NCBI GenBank assembly: GCA_008694505.1
Contig: VZDJ01000174.1
Location: forward strand, 4,907,067 to 4,971,066
DNA: 64,000 nt
Direction: 5' to 3'
Source of the DNA: Cyanoderma ruficeps
Lineage: Eukaryota > Chordata > Aves > Passeriformes > Timaliidae
The position numbers and the translations under genes were made by a program. This document shows, piece by piece, positions 1-12,010 of the stretch. Within the stretch, counting starts at the first letter, position 1. Each line of letters starts with the position of its first letter. The notes below the pieces were generated by a model. The model did no database searches, was not told the origin of the DNA, and saw only the letters and a list, made by a program, of their open reading frames with translations.

Positions 1-2055
1 ACTAACGCCTCGCAGGGCTTTGTTATCACAACACCACATGGTTAAATGTCCTAAGCAATCTTTTTTTAAGGAAAACAAGTCTTTAGAAACAGAGGTGACC
101 TCAGAAGCGATAAGTGAAGAGGTGCACCTGAAAGTCTGTTATCAGCTATTTGTGCCTGGCTCTGCCTCAGATTTCTCATTTCGATGTGACGGCAGCTGAA
201 AATTGGATAGATACTGGGTTCACCTCAAACAAGACTTTCTCTTTTTGTCTTCAAGGGCAACTTAAGTGCTTTACCCTCTGAGGTCGGAGAGAATCACAGG
301 ATGCTGGAAAAGGAGTGTTCTGGAGCAGGAACCACAGCGCTGCTCTGCAGCACAGTTTGATAATTAAACTCCACGGTGAAGAAAGTGTGAGGGAGGCTGG
401 GAAAGCACAGGTTTGTTCTTAACATCAGGTGCTGATGAGGTTTTTCCTTACAAACAAAAAGCAGGTTTAATTTCCAGCATCAGTGACCCCTCCCAGGCCG
501 TGTTCTGCCAGCCCAGGTCCCACATCCCAGAGGGACCCAGGTCAGGGAGATGCTGGTGGGGCTGGCTCTGGCACCACTGAGGGTGGTCTTTGCGACACAC
601 ATGCCAGGAAAGGGAAGGGAAGAAGAAGCAAAGGACAGAGGATCACTGCAGTCTCAGCCTGAGAGGAAATTCCTCCATCCATGGCAGCACAAATCATGAG
701 GAATAAACCAGAGCCCATTTTATCCCCAGTGTAGGGAGCAAGAAGAGGAAAGGGACAGTTGGGATGCTGGGGTGAAAGGACAGAACTCCTTCTATAGAAA
801 TGAGATTCCAAAGAGAGAGATTCCAAAGGAGAGGCAGAGACCAAAAGAAGTTCAGTCTGACAGAAGGAAATGGTGGGAGAGTTCCTGAGACCAGGCATGG
901 CCAGGAAAGCTGTGATTCTGCTCAGACTCTCCATCCCCTGGAAGAGGACGTGACAATCTGAGCAGTCTGAGAGCTCTCCCACCACCAAAATACCTGCATT
1001 TTACCTTAATCCTGAGCAGGTTACATCACACAGACTTCCCAGCATCCAGTGACAACTAATCCACTGAAATCTTCTCTCTCTCATCTCGACTCAGGCTCTG
1101 CAGCACAAGTGCAGATTCTGAATCAATACATTTCTTCAGTCAATGTTTTTGCCTGTTTTTCCCTATAAACACCCATGCAATGCAACGTGTGAAACGCAGA
1201 TGTGCTGAGTGGGAAAGCTGAGTCTTTCAGACTCATCCTGTGCCAGCATAACCAGTGAAGCCTCCCTGGGAGCACAGCTGGGGAGCAATGCCATTACAGA
1301 TGTGCTCTGCTGAGGGCTCCCAGTGCTTCCCGGGCAGAGGAGCCCCATCAAAGCCAAGCAAATCCCTAAAGCCCTGGGTTTGCTCCGTCCAGGCACATAC
1401 CTCTGCCTGGATCCAGGACTGCAACTGGCAACTGTGTGTGGATCCTGCAGCTGGAGGGAGAGAATCCCATCTGGAGGGTTCTGGTGCTGCCAGAGAGATG
1501 AGGGGTGAGATGCATGCACAGAGCCTGCAGCTGCCCTGGGATGGACACATGTCCTGCCCCCAGGACACCCCCAGCACCCTTGGCAGCAGCTTCTGAACTG
1601 CTGGGACACCTCAGTTCCCTGAAAGCCAAACCACGAGCAGGGACAGGACCTCGCTCACCCTGTCACCCGAGCAGGGGATGCAGGAGGGAAAACCACAAGA
1701 CCCGACCCTGCAGCACTGGCCACATTCTCTCTGTTCCAGGAGAACAGTTGCCTCTCTGCCAGCAATGTCCCCCTCCCCAGAAGCCACCAAGCCCCCTCCC
1801 CTTGCAGCACCTGAGGCACCATCCGCGTTCACTGTGCAGATGAGGAGTGAGCAGCACTTCAGGATCTGCAGGAATGTTTCCCAAATGAATGCTGAGCTGC
1901 AGAGACTCAGCCCAGCTCTACTGTTCCCCACGAGACCCATTTCAAACCACACCAAAGCCCCCTGGTCCCACTTCCCTTTATAATGAGTTGTCTGTTTTTT
2001 CTGATACTTCGGTGGGAATTTTTTCCCTTTAATACCAACAGCTGACACATTATGA
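1..2055. other. No gene seen; ordinary non-coding DNA
   Basis: No coding exon, RNA gene or transposon is recognised. Overlapping open frames on both strands between about 1160 and 2050 are mutual shadows in stop-poor DNA, and none resembles a known protein. CpG is scarce. The stretch ends where the A+T-rich island at 2056 begins. Confidence 0.6.
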
Positions 2056-2265
2056 GTAAAAGGAAGAGTTCACAGAATAAACTTCAGTGCATTAATTATT
2101 GAGGGATATAATCCAAATTTATTTAATGAATTAATAATAAGTCATAGGGGTATTTTAATAATGAAATACTTCTAGTTGTGTTTCAATAATTATGGCTGGC
2201 TTTCATAATTACACTGCTGCAGTGAAAATAAAACCAAAATCAATTAGGTGGTAGCAATTCTGTCC
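2056..2265. promoter_or_regulatory. A+T-rich homeodomain-motif cluster, candidate enhancer
   Basis: Within about 170 bases there are many TAAT/ATTA cores, including ATTAATTATT at 2091-2100, TTAATGAATTAATAATAAG just after 2120, CAATAATTATGG and CATAATTAC near 2183-2210, and CAATTAGG near 2240. A K50-type site TAATCC lies at 2109-2114. Homeodomain proteins bind such cores. The contrast with the G+C-moderate flanks suggests a conserved non-coding element, but conservation has not been tested and some TAAT is expected in any A+T-rich DNA. Confidence 0.35.
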
Positions 2266-5200
2266 CAGGAGTGCCCTGTGCAACTCTATCTAGATCAGGT
2301 TTAAAGGGACACAACGAAAATCAATGTTGGTTTAAATTTCCAGTGTGCAACTCGTTCTGTGCTTTGCCTTTGGAAGCAGTCGGGGCTTCCCTGTGTCTAG
2401 CCACTTCAAGAGAGCAGGACGAGGTCTCCTTAGGAGAATCTGGGAGCAGAGCTCTTAAAAACCATTTCCTTTTAAAGAAAACTGACATCCTCTCATAGCC
2501 ATTGATTCCAGGAACTGAAGCTGGAATTCTGCTGGGGCTGTCACCCTCTGGCTCTGGTGAGCGCCAAGAGCCCAGGGCACTGAGAGAGCTGAGGATACCC
2601 CAGCGCTTGTTCCTCACACCAATTGTATTTGTTTAGAGATAACACTGCCAGAGCACTTTTCCAGAAAGGCAGACAAAATGTTTGTAACTCTCTCCCATTC
2701 CAGGGAACCTTTATCCCACCCTCCAGCTCAGCTGAACTCAGAAAGCAGCTGGGTTTCTTTAACCTTTTTCATCTCAAGAAAGAGTGTTTGGAACTGGGAA
2801 GAGCTCCCTATTCAGCTTGTTGAGTCAAATTGTCACTTCCAGCAGCTGGGATCCTTCCTAGTGGCTGTAAAGCCTCACAGCTGGAAGGGCAGGAAGGCAC
2901 AGACTTCACTGTGGAGCTCTGGAGAAACCTCCTGCTTCCCCCAACACCTGGATCCACGCCTGGCAGGCAGCTGGGACCCCGGTTCTCCCTCAGGGTAGGT
3001 GACACCCGTGTCCCCATAGCCCAGCTTGGGGATGGAGATGGGCTCCAACACAGTTGTCACATCTTTGGACATCTGGCTACTCATCACAGAGGGCTTTGGA
3101 AAAACATCCCATTCCCAAAAAGACATTGCAGCCAGGATTCTCCAGGCAGTGGTTTCTGGGGTTCTCACACAGGAACAACCCAGAAGCAGCAGAGTCACAG
3201 GGGGCTGGCCCAAGACATGAAGGGACAAAGATTTTCAGCATGAAGATTAAGAGCCTTAAAACAGAAAAGGGAAAATTCAAGTACAGCATTACGGGCAAAG
3301 TATTCACAAACAAGAGGTCAATCAGGCAGTATTTATCCAGAGGGATGTCACCACCAGAGGCTTGAGCACAAACAAGATGTGACACTTGGAGAAGGAGGGA
3401 CAAGGGGCTGCAGTGCTGGTGTGAAAAATGGGATTGTGCCTGAGGAAAGGTTCAGCAATGCTGGGGATAATGTGGGTGCTGGTCCCTGACACCCAACACA
3501 TTCCTGCTCTGCTCCAGGAGCGCTGAAGCTTTGGCTCCCAGAAAAAGCAGATGTGACTTCACTGGAAATAATAATCGGCACCTCGGTATTTGTGCCCTGT
3601 GTGATTTAAGGATTGACCAGTGTTGTCTGTGAGGGGATGGCTGCCCTGTAATTATCCATCCAGTATGCAAATTCCCATCACATGCAGAACAGATCTGCAC
3701 CTCAGTGCCACAGCAATGCTGCTGGGACAGTCGGTGTTTTGGATCATACATGGCAATAGGCAGGAGAAGCCTCTCCTATTTTTTTAATGGGACAACATTG
3801 CTCCTCAAAACATCAGCTGCTTCTCTCTGAGTGCAGTCTGCATGGAAAGCAGAATTCCAGCTGGACATAGCAGTCCTCCACAGTGAGAGTGGTTTGGTGC
3901 TGAAGCAAGGGCTGTGGACTCTCCATCCCTGAAAATATTCACAACTCGCCTGGAAAAAAGGCCCAGGACAACCTGCTCGAGCCGTGAAGTCAGACCTGAC
4001 ATCAAAGCCAGCCCTCCTTTGAGCAGAAGGATGCATGTCACCTAGAATCCAGGATGCCACCTGCAAGCAAGAGTCCCGTGGGTGGTGGGTCCTCTGAAGG
4101 CACCAGCTCTGCTCCTCCATCGCTCCGGAAGGGGTCCATGTAGAGATAATTGATGCATTTTTAACTTGCAAATGCGGCACAAACTTCCCTCAGGAACATC
4201 TAATTCACATTTTAAGTAACAAAAGGGTTCAAATCCCTTTCTTGCCTATTTAGTCATGCTGCATTTGGTAGAAGTGAGATGAAATGCTCAGCTCAGGGAA
4301 GATCAGAGAGAAATTGTATGATTTCCACATTATAGGATAATTCCACGGCTGACTTACCCAAATGTGCAAGATGAGACGACACACTCAGACAACGTTCACC
4401 ATGCTGAGCTGAACTCTGGGGCTCAGAGTCAAAGGAGAAGGGAGCGAGCAGGGGGAGCAGGATCAGCAGTAGAATAACAGATGGGGTCTTGGAGCATCAG
4501 GGCACAAAGGAGAGCAGTGAGAAGGTGCTGGATGCAGGAGCCTGGCTGCAGTACCAGCAGAGAGGAATGTTTCAGAGGAACAAGAGGGACCTGGCCAGGT
4601 CTGGACACCTCCAAGGTGAGCTCACACTTATGGAGTGCCCTCTCATCCCCCCCACCCACACCAGCTCTGCTCCCCTCCACCCTCAGCTGCTGGTAGGGGG
4701 TCTCTGCCTCTGAGCATCACCCTCGGTGCAGGTGGAGGCTGGCAGAGGGAGGCAGCCCAGCTGCAGCCCCCTGGCAGCCACCAATTTGTATCTCAAGTTA
4801 TTTATTTTTCAGCATCTGGGCCTCTGCACTGAGGCAGATGCTGTCACTGTCCCAGTCACAACCTCCTGACCAGCCACTCGAGGGCTTTACCTGTTTCATG
4901 AGGTCTGGACACTGCCTTTCCTTCCCACCCCTTTCCTTTTGTTGATCAAACCGAGTTTTATCTCAGAGCGGAGCATCTTTCCAGAACAGAAGGCTCAAAT
5001 GCTTCATCCTGACAAAGCTGAAACCAAGCCTTTGTTTTGCCAAAAATACCCCTTTCGCTTTTCATTTTGTCCCGCTAGTCACCAGATTAAATCCACATTA
5101 ACAAATATTGTCACTCATCCCAGAAGTACCTTTTTTGGAAAGCAAAGTGTTTGTTACAAAAAGCATCGTCCTGCTCTCCCAGTCTGCCACAAGCACACGG

Positions 5201-7240
5201 GGAGGGGAGCAGGAGCCTCTCCCAGCCCTTGGCTCACAGTGAGCACAGCTCTGCCTGTTCACCCAGGCAGGGACAGCCCTAATGAACTCTCCCAACCTCA
5301 CCACGTTTATCTCACCCCTGTTACTGGTGGTTGTGTGTTTGTTTCAGCTGTGCTCTTGTGGGTTCCGATCTCCCAAGCCCCCAGGAGCTGCAGCTCCAGG
5401 CAGGGGCTGCCCATGGGGAGCCCAATGCCCAGCCCAGCCCTTCAGGAAGCACTTTTCCACCTGGCTGTGCACAGGCAGAGAGCATGGGGAGAGGGTTTGG
5501 TGCCATGGAGCACCTGGCTGGGGACTGTCCCTGCCACTGGCCATCCACCTCCAAAGCTGCTGCACAAGAGACACTCACAGCCACTTATCTCGCAGCCCAG
5601 TACAATTTAATTATCAACTTGGAAGCTCTCCAGCAAAGCATAAAAAGTCAACCCATTGCAGTTGTTTAGGTGTATCATTGCCCTAATTGAGTTTGATGGG
5701 AATTTCAAGAGGACTTTAGGATGTTTTCCTTAAGTGCTGTTACGTTCAAGTCTCCCTCATTCTCTGTGTTGCTGAAGGCAGAGGAGGGGTAGGAGAGAGA
5801 CCTCCCTTCATCCCCATAGGAGTAGTGGATAATATATGGGGAGATGGCTCTTTACTGAGCCATATCTCTCTTTCTGAGAGCCAATTCCCTTTTGAGGAAA
5901 GCTGCTGTGGACATCAACTCCTGACAAATTACAGTAACTTCCCCATTTTTGTCTGTGCACGGGGACTTCCACCAGGGCCAGACACCAAGACCTGCCTCAG
6001 TCATGCCATGGAGCCAGAGGATGTGATCAACAGTTTACAGCAATGTCCTTCTTCACTCCAAATCCTTTCACCTCCAGAGAAAATCCACCCAATGGCATTC
6101 TGCTCCAGACCCAAAGCCCCCGGTGTAACCAGAGAGCCCAGATCGCTCTCTCCATGAGCCAGGGGCCATGGGAATCAGGGGCATAAAGGGTGCTTGGGGA
6201 GTTGGCACTGCTCCCACTGTGCTAGCATGGCCAGGATGTGCCACATGGCACCTGCAGGGTTGGCTCCCAGTATGGAGCATCCCCTGGGAAAGGGCAGGAG
6301 GGCTTCTGGAAAGTGAGTCTGTGACACAGAGTCTGTGAATATTCTCGCTTCTGTTGTTGTTATTTAAACTCTTAAAGTGCAATCAGGCTAAAAAGGATAA
6401 ATAGAATCACTGAATTTGTACACAAAGCCCCCCAGTGCCTCTGCCCAGCCCCCAAGAGTCACTGGGGCTCAGCTGCAGAGGGTTTCATGGACCAAAAGTC
6501 TCAGCAGTCAGTGATGTGCCAGTGAGGCCAACAGGACCAATGAGGAGAGGGGGGGAATGGTGTCACTGAGAGCCCCACGAGCAGAAACTACAGCTGAGAA
6601 GCTGCTTAAACAGACTCTGCTCAGACACTTTGCTTCAGGGCAGGTCCCCAGAAGCCTGGTCTCACCTCAGGCTTTATCCCTGTGTCACCCTCCAGAGGCT
6701 CCTCTGTAAATCCAACAGCCTGCTGCAAATGCAGGTAGACACGGAGGAAAGGAAAGTCTAAAACCAACACCAGGTTCTTCCTGGAGGTTTCCTGAGTGGG
6801 CACAGTGAGACTAGGCTGGCACACATCAGCTCAGCCCCAGGCAGCACCAGACTGGCAGCGAGCAGCCACTGACCTGCATCCCACCTCTGCTGCTCAGGCG
6901 CTCACATTGAGCCTGTTTTTCAGCTAAACATGGCAAAGTTTTGGATCTTCCCGGCTGTCAGCACTGGTTCTGGATTGGCACTGCTCACCCAGGGCTCTGA
7001 CTGCCTCACCCACATGCCAGGAGTCAGGAGCAGCCCCCACCGGGCAGCAGCTGGTCCTGCATCCCTGCCCGTGCTGGGCTGCTGGGCCCGGGCACGGCGC
7101 CAGGCTGATGATATCCACCGTGACGTCTGCTCTGCAACCACACCAGCTCCCAGACACGGGGGAAGAGACACTTTTCTTCTCACATCAGGAGCGGTGGCAG
7201 CAGCACACGTAATCCGCGCTGGCACCAGATTCTCCATTTC
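2266..7240. other. No gene seen; long featureless stretch
   Basis: No supported gene. A perfect POU octamer ATGCAAAT lies at 3665-3672. An A+T-richer patch runs from about 5040 to 5160. The longest open frame, about 220 codons from 4939 on the + strand, has a composition like its frame neighbours and no domain I recognise. No transposon is visible. Three phase-shifted open frames near 5280-5690 overlap each other and show that stops are simply rare there. Confidence 0.5.
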
Positions 7241-7560
7241 GTGTTTGAATGATGCTGCCACAAACATTTATTGTCACAAAAGAGGTTATTCAAACACGAG
7301 CAATTAGGCAACTATATTAGCATATTTTTCATTGTAATATTACAACAAAGGGTATATTCCTCCCAGTGAATGTATTTATAGGCTTTTGGAGCTAATATTT
7401 GTTTAAATGATTAATATGTTTTTCAAATACATGTGACAAGTGTGGCAGAAATATTTTTATCTCTGCAAACAATGTTCTGAAAGGCAAGAGCTCAGAGTCT
7501 CCGGGAGGGCTGTTTTCCAGGTTCAACAGAGTTTTTCAAGACATACAAGTTACATTTTTT
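7241..7560. promoter_or_regulatory. A+T-rich candidate conserved element with SOX/TCF-like sites
   Basis: A sharp A+T-rich island follows the G+C-rich 7000-7220 stretch. It contains ATTGTCACAAAAG near 7270, an AACAAAGG TCF/LEF-type site at 7344-7351, CAATTAGG near 7301, and several TAAT cores including GATTAATATG near 7409. This mixture is common in developmental enhancers. The function is inferred from motif texture only. Confidence 0.3.
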
Positions 7561-8470
7561 ATCATCATGAGTTCCAAGAGAAGGCCTTTCTCTGAGGGAT
7601 GTTTAGAAATAAGCTGAGGCTGCATGGCCTCTACTCCAGTCAGTACCTTTCTGTAAAGAATCTTTCCAAAGAGCCCCTGGATTGTCCCTGAACTCAGGTC
7701 ACCATTTCCAAAATGTGTCCCTTACTCTTACTGAGAAAACCCCAAAGCAAGGCTCAGGGCAGATGTGTGTCAATTTTTTAACCAACACTTCCCTTTACTG
7801 ATCACCTTCACACAAAGGGACACAGGATTTAAATCCCAGTTCTGGTGTGTGCATGGCAGGAGCCAACTTCCAGAGTTCCATGTTCCCTTTTCTGATCATC
7901 GCCATGGACAAGCACATCCTTCGACTCTGAGTCATCTGTGAAGTCCCTCACTCTGGCTCTTCTTAGAAAACAAGAGAAAAATACAGAGAGAAGTAAACTC
8001 AAAAAGGTTGATGTTGTTGTGTCTGGAGCTGAGGGGTTCTGGTTGGAAGCAGCAGAGCTGGGGGTGATGGTGCCAAGCCCCTGGACCAAACACCAGCAGG
8101 GATCTCCTCGTTGCCCTACCTGGAGGAGTGAGCTGGTCCCTACCACCCAATCCTCTCCTCATCTGGGAATTCCCCCTAATTAGTTTCTGTCAAAATCGAT
8201 CAGACCCTTCTCCTGGGGTTTGAGTGAGAAGGGGCAGGGCTGGGACAGAGCATTATGAGGTACTGCTGTTCATTTAGTACCCAGCACAAAAGTTTGGAGA
8301 AGCTGTGAATAAGCCTCCAAATGCCAACAGGTCCCAGGGCAGCACCCTGATGATGCTATCAATGCCCTGGCCTGTCTGCCCCGTCACCCCCACCCTGCTG
8401 GGCTGAAGCACGCTGGTTTTGGGGGGCCCATATCTCTGGCAGACCCGTGTGGGACAGCAGCCTCGAGTAC
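7561..8470. other. No gene seen
   Basis: No supported exon or repeat. A small A+T-rich patch with CCTAATTAG near 8174 and CATTATGAGGTAC near 8253 may belong to the element that continues into 8471-8669. Confidence 0.45.
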
Positions 8471-8669
8471 CTGCAGTGTCTTTCCAGACATTAAAAGCCA
8501 CGGGGCTTTCCCCGCTGACAATCTTGGTGTCCTCAGCAGCTTTCTGGAGCTGGCGGAATAAAGTGACATTAACGGAGGAGTATGAGATGTCTGTGATCGA
8601 TGCCGCGGCTGAAATCTCAGCCTGGGGTTTTTCTGCCTGTTCAAGTTCTCCTTCCCTTCTAAACGACAA
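8471..8669 (-). other. Unproven exon candidate or conserved element
   Basis: On the - strand this 199-nt segment is open throughout in the frame starting at 8669. It ends at a good donor, CTGCAG followed by GTACTC, with the GT at 8470-8469. The AG before 8669 has no polypyrimidine tract, so the acceptor is weak. The + strand of the same interval is also open. The translation contains TLFRQLQKAAEDTK and matches no family I know. A short hairpin GGCTGA-AATC-TCAGCC lies near 8610. A non-coding conserved element is at least as likely as an exon. Confidence 0.15.
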
Positions 8670-9429
8670 CTGAGCCGTTATTTACATTGTACTCGGCTGC
8701 ACAGGGAAGTGGAGTCTGAAGAGGAATGTATTAACACCACCTGTGGAACCGAAATAGCCTCATCTGCAGGGGAAGTGGGCTGCGGGCTCCAGCCTGGTGT
8801 CCCTGGGATCGGCAAACGGAAACTGCCGCAGGCTGGGAGCTGGGTCCTGCCCTGGGGCATGAACAGCTGAGGGGAGGGATGGCAGCTGAGGGGAGGGAGG
8901 GCTGGGACACCTCTGCAGTGGTAACCCAGGGTGCCCCAGGCTGGACAATGCAGGTGACATGTTCTCTCCCACGCTAGAACCAAACCCTGCCATGGACGGG
9001 CATTTGCTCTTCTTTGAACCACAGATTTAACCTGCTCAGACCCCAAACTCCCACCAGGTCCTCCCGACACCCTGGGTAGGGCAGCTCTGGCAGGTCCAGC
9101 CAGGTCTGACCTCCAGTGCTCTTGGTGCCAGAGAATCCCCAACGTCTGCATGGACAGCTGACACTGAACTCAACAGTGTTGGTGGCACAGGGGACACTGC
9201 CTCATCCTTCCCAGAATGGCTCCACAGCCAGTGGTGTCAATATCTCTGCAATTCAGAGAAGAGTTTAAAGGACTTTGCAGCCAGGGTCGTTCTCACAGCA
9301 TCCTCTGACACCTCCCTGAGCCACCACAACAGCCTCAGTGGTAGAAACGCCCAGCTTGGGCAGATCCCTGGAGGACAGAGCTCTGGCAGAGCAATTCATC
9401 CGTCTCCAGAGAGGAGGAACCTCTTGGCA
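8670..9429. other. No gene seen; G-rich stretch before the CR1 fragment
   Basis: No exon or RNA gene is recognised. The stretch contains the G-quadruplex motif listed separately. Sequence just upstream of the CR1 match, 9265-9429, does not resemble the CR1 3' region I know and may be unrelated. Confidence 0.45.
8866..8906 (+). repeat. 19-bp tandem duplication with a G-quadruplex motif
   Basis: CAGCTGAGGGGAGGGA occurs twice with a 19-bp period. The second copy runs into a canonical quadruplex pattern at 8890-8906: GGGG-A-GGG-A-GGG-CT-GGG, with loops of 1, 1 and 2 bases. Short loops predict a stable structure on the + strand. Any regulatory role is unknown. Confidence 0.6.
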
Positions 9430-9601
9430 GAAGAAGCTGAGACATGAGGTGATGGCTGCCCCATCCCTGGAAGTCTTCAGGGCCAGGTTGGACAGGGCTT
9501 GGAGCAACCTGGGATAGTGGAAGGTGTTGCAGTCCATGGCAAGGGGTGGGAACTGGATGGGCTTTAAGGTCCCTTCACACAAACCATTTTGTGATTCTCT
9601 G
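9430..9601 (+). mobile_element. CR1 LINE, 3'-end fragment
   Basis: The segment follows the avian CR1 3' consensus in forward orientation. It has GCCCCATCCCTGGAAG near 9457, GCCAGGTTGGACAGGGCTT near 9482, GGAGCAACCTGG, then GGGCTTTAAGGTCCCTTC near 9560. It finishes with two degenerate copies of the CR1 terminal octamer: ATTTTGTG at 9586-9593 and ATTCTCTG at 9594-9601. Only the untranslated 3' end is present, as is usual for CR1 because of 5' truncation. It is diverged and non-mobile. Confidence 0.88.
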
Positions 9602-10639
9602 CTGGCACTGGCGAGTGGCTCCTGTCCCTGTCTGAGCCCTCCCACAGCACCTGCCCCTTCCAGTCCTCACCAGCCTGAGCTCCCAGAGCTCCCTTTGCAA
9701 AGATCAGCTGCAAACCTGATGAAGTCTGAACAGCAACTGACACCTTGCAGCCATGCTGGAAATGTGGTTTTCCACCATTGCTGCTATCTGCAGCGAGAGT
9801 AAAATCATAGATAAATCCATGACCCAGGATTCTTTTAAAAATTCTCCAAACAGAGCCTTAGAAATGCATGGCTTTGCTCAAGATCACCCTGTTTGTGTTG
9901 GTATGAGGCCAAAATCCATGAAAAATAGCGTGCATGCCAAAAAAATCAATTTTATATAATAAATACAGATCATTTGGATGTTTCTTGCCAAAAACAATGC
10001 AAACATATACATCCTTCATGATTCTTATCAGAGCACAGCTGAATCTTTAATACACTCCACAGACAGGCTACTAGAAGGCAAGAACACATTGCTCAATGGT
10101 TAAAGTTTCCTCGTGTCCATCCCTTGCAATGGCTCTAATGGTCAAAAGTGTGAAGTTCAGCTAAATGCAAAAATTAATAAACCAAATCCCAAAGATTCTT
10201 CTAAGTAAAACCCTATTTCTAATAAAGAATAGGGGCTGGAGTAAAAAATAAATATATTTGGCAGCACTGGAATTGCATTATGTTCCTGCAAAAATGTTTA
10301 CCAAGGAGTATCTGCCCTGAGCTCCACATTCCCAACAATCTCGTGTGTTTAAGGTCCACGAGTGTGTCAGGGCACTCAGCAGCATCCAACAGCATTTCCT
10401 GGAACACAAACGTGTTGCAGCAAATGGTTTAAATTCTCCATTACAACCTAGGTGGAATAAATAAAATATTCCATCTGCCTAATGTGACATGCAGATCAGA
10501 CCCCTGTGGGTAATCCTGGAGTTTGCAAAGGTGCATATGGGATGCTCCAGCAAATTTAATAAATGTAAAGGAGGTTGTTTTATTTTTTAAAATAACCTTT
10601 ATGTTATCCTTGCTGTAAATTATGTAAGAGGATGCTATC
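9602..10639. other. A+T-rich DNA, no gene seen
   Basis: From about 9780 the sequence becomes A+T-rich (TTTTATATAATAAATAC near 9950, AAAAATAAATATATTTGG near 10245). No exon, LTR or SINE is recognised. The composition switches abruptly to CpG-rich at about 10640. Confidence 0.45.
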
Positions 10640-11510
10640 GGAAATGTGACACACATGCTGCACACGCTCGCAGGGGAAAGGCAGCGCTCAGCCCGGCAGC
10701 GCCGTGCCAGGCACCGCCGACAGCCTGCGGCTCACCCGGCTGCGGCACCGGCGGGATGGGGGCGGCAGGAGCGGGATGGGGGCGGCAGGAACGGGATGGG
10801 GGCAGCGGGAACGGGATGGGAGCAGCGGGAACGGGATGGGAGCAGCAGAAATTGGGTGGGGTGGCAGGAGCGGAATGGGGGTGGCAGGAAAGGGATAGGG
10901 CAGCAGGAGCGGGATGGGAGGAGCAGGAATGGGATGCGGACAGCAGGAGAGGGATGGGGACGGCAGGAACTGGATGAGGACAGCAGGAACGGGACAGGAG
11001 CAGCAGAAATTGGGTAGGGTGGCAGGAACCGGATGGGGGCAGCAGGAACGGGATGGGGGCAGCAGGAGCGGGATGGGAGCAGCAGGAATGGGATGAGGAC
11101 AGCAGGAACGGGATGGGGACAGCAGGAGCGGGATGGCAGCAGGAGAAGCGGGATGAGGGCAGCAGGAACGAGATGGGGACAGCAGGACCGGGATGGGTGC
11201 CCGGGGCACCCGGCGCTGCGTGGCCCGGGAGTTCCCGCCTGCCTGCAGCAGACACTTCATTTGCCGTACAAAACACACCGTTCCCTCCCACGGCCGGTGC
11301 TTGTGGCAGGGACACAGCCCCCAAGGATGGCTGAGCTGCTCGGGAAGGCCCCCTGGAAGCTGGAGCAATTCCTATTAATAGCTTTCCTTCAGTGGAACGT
11401 CGCTGGGGACGTTGCTCACGCCGAGCGCTGGCTGTGCCCTCCCGAGGGGGAGCACCGCTCCCTTCCCCTCCGGAGGTGGCCGATCCAGGTTGATGACACT
11501 GTCCCTGTCG
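10640..11510. other. CpG-rich island enclosing a minisatellite
   Basis: CpG is frequent on both shoulders of the minisatellite. On the left, 10665-10755 has runs such as GCGCCGTGCCAGG. On the right, 11195-11240 and 11395-11510 have GCACCCGGCGCTGCG and similar. A small inverted repeat AACGTC-GCTGGG-GACGTT lies at about 11397-11414. This could be a CpG-island promoter or only a G+C-rich subtelomere-like patch. No first exon is identifiable. Confidence 0.35.
10751..11198 (+). repeat. 20-bp G-rich minisatellite with higher-order structure
   Basis: About 22.5 units of 20 bp, typically GCGGGATGGGGGCGGCAGGA or the variant with ACGGGATGGG and CAGCAGGA. A few units are 19 bp (for example the unit starting at 10851), which shifts the reading frame. 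The variant pair AGCAGCAGAA then ATTGGGT recurs at 10841 and 10999, 158 bp apart, and following unit variants also match, giving an eight-unit higher-order period. There is no stop codon in the unit, so long frames stay open on both strands, up to 329 codons on the - strand. These are repeat artefacts and not genes. Confidence 0.93.
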
Positions 11511-11689
11511 CTGGAACTTCCCATGCAGATGGAGACTGTGGCACACGGACCCCGCACTGTTCTGCACCCACCACTGTCCCCCTCCTGCTGGACTTTGTCC
11601 CCACACAGCTGTCTCTCCCAGCACTGTCCCCCACCCATCAGCAGCTCCTTCTGTGTAAGCAGAGCAGGAAAAGCTGCTTGAACGCAGCT
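11511..11689. other. No feature seen
   Basis: G+C-moderate spacer between the CpG-rich island and the A+T-rich element. Nothing is recognised. Confidence 0.4.
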
Positions 11690-12010
11690 CTGGGGAATTT
11701 GAGGAGTTTTTTCCTCCTTTTTAAAAGCATTAGTTATAGTGGAGAGGTTGGGTTTCACAGCAAAGTTTGCAAGAACTATCAGGGAGAGTGGAACTGCTGG
11801 TGGTGCTGCCTAATGAAGTGTGTTTGAAATATTGAAGTATATGATAAACCATTATGTAAATTAAATTCATTGATAGCTCTGCTATGAAATTGCTCTGGTA
11901 GCAGAATAGTAGATAAACATGGAGCTTAGAAGGTGTCATTTATTCATCCTTAAAATGGTTTCAAATTTCTAGTGATTCATTACCATTCAGCAGAAAACAA
12001 AGAGATCATT
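11690..12010. promoter_or_regulatory. A+T-rich candidate regulatory element
   Basis: Contains AAAAGCATTAGTTATAG near 11721, GATAAACCATTATG near 11842, AAATTAAATTCATTGATAG near 11859 and GATTCATTACC near 11974. The density of TAAT and GATA-like cores contrasts with both flanks. The inference rests on composition and motifs only. Confidence 0.25.

Noticed and set aside
4939..5610. 223-codon plus-strand open frame
   Set aside because: Overlapping frames on both strands are also open, composition is not coding-like, and no family is recognised.
9265..9429. Longer CR1 element extending upstream of 9430
   Set aside because: The sequence before about 9430 does not follow the CR1 region I know, so I did not extend the call.
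10635..11624. 329-codon open frame on the - strand and 264-codon frame on the + strand
   Set aside because: Both run through the 20-bp minisatellite, whose unit has no stop in several frames. The translations are simple periodic strings.
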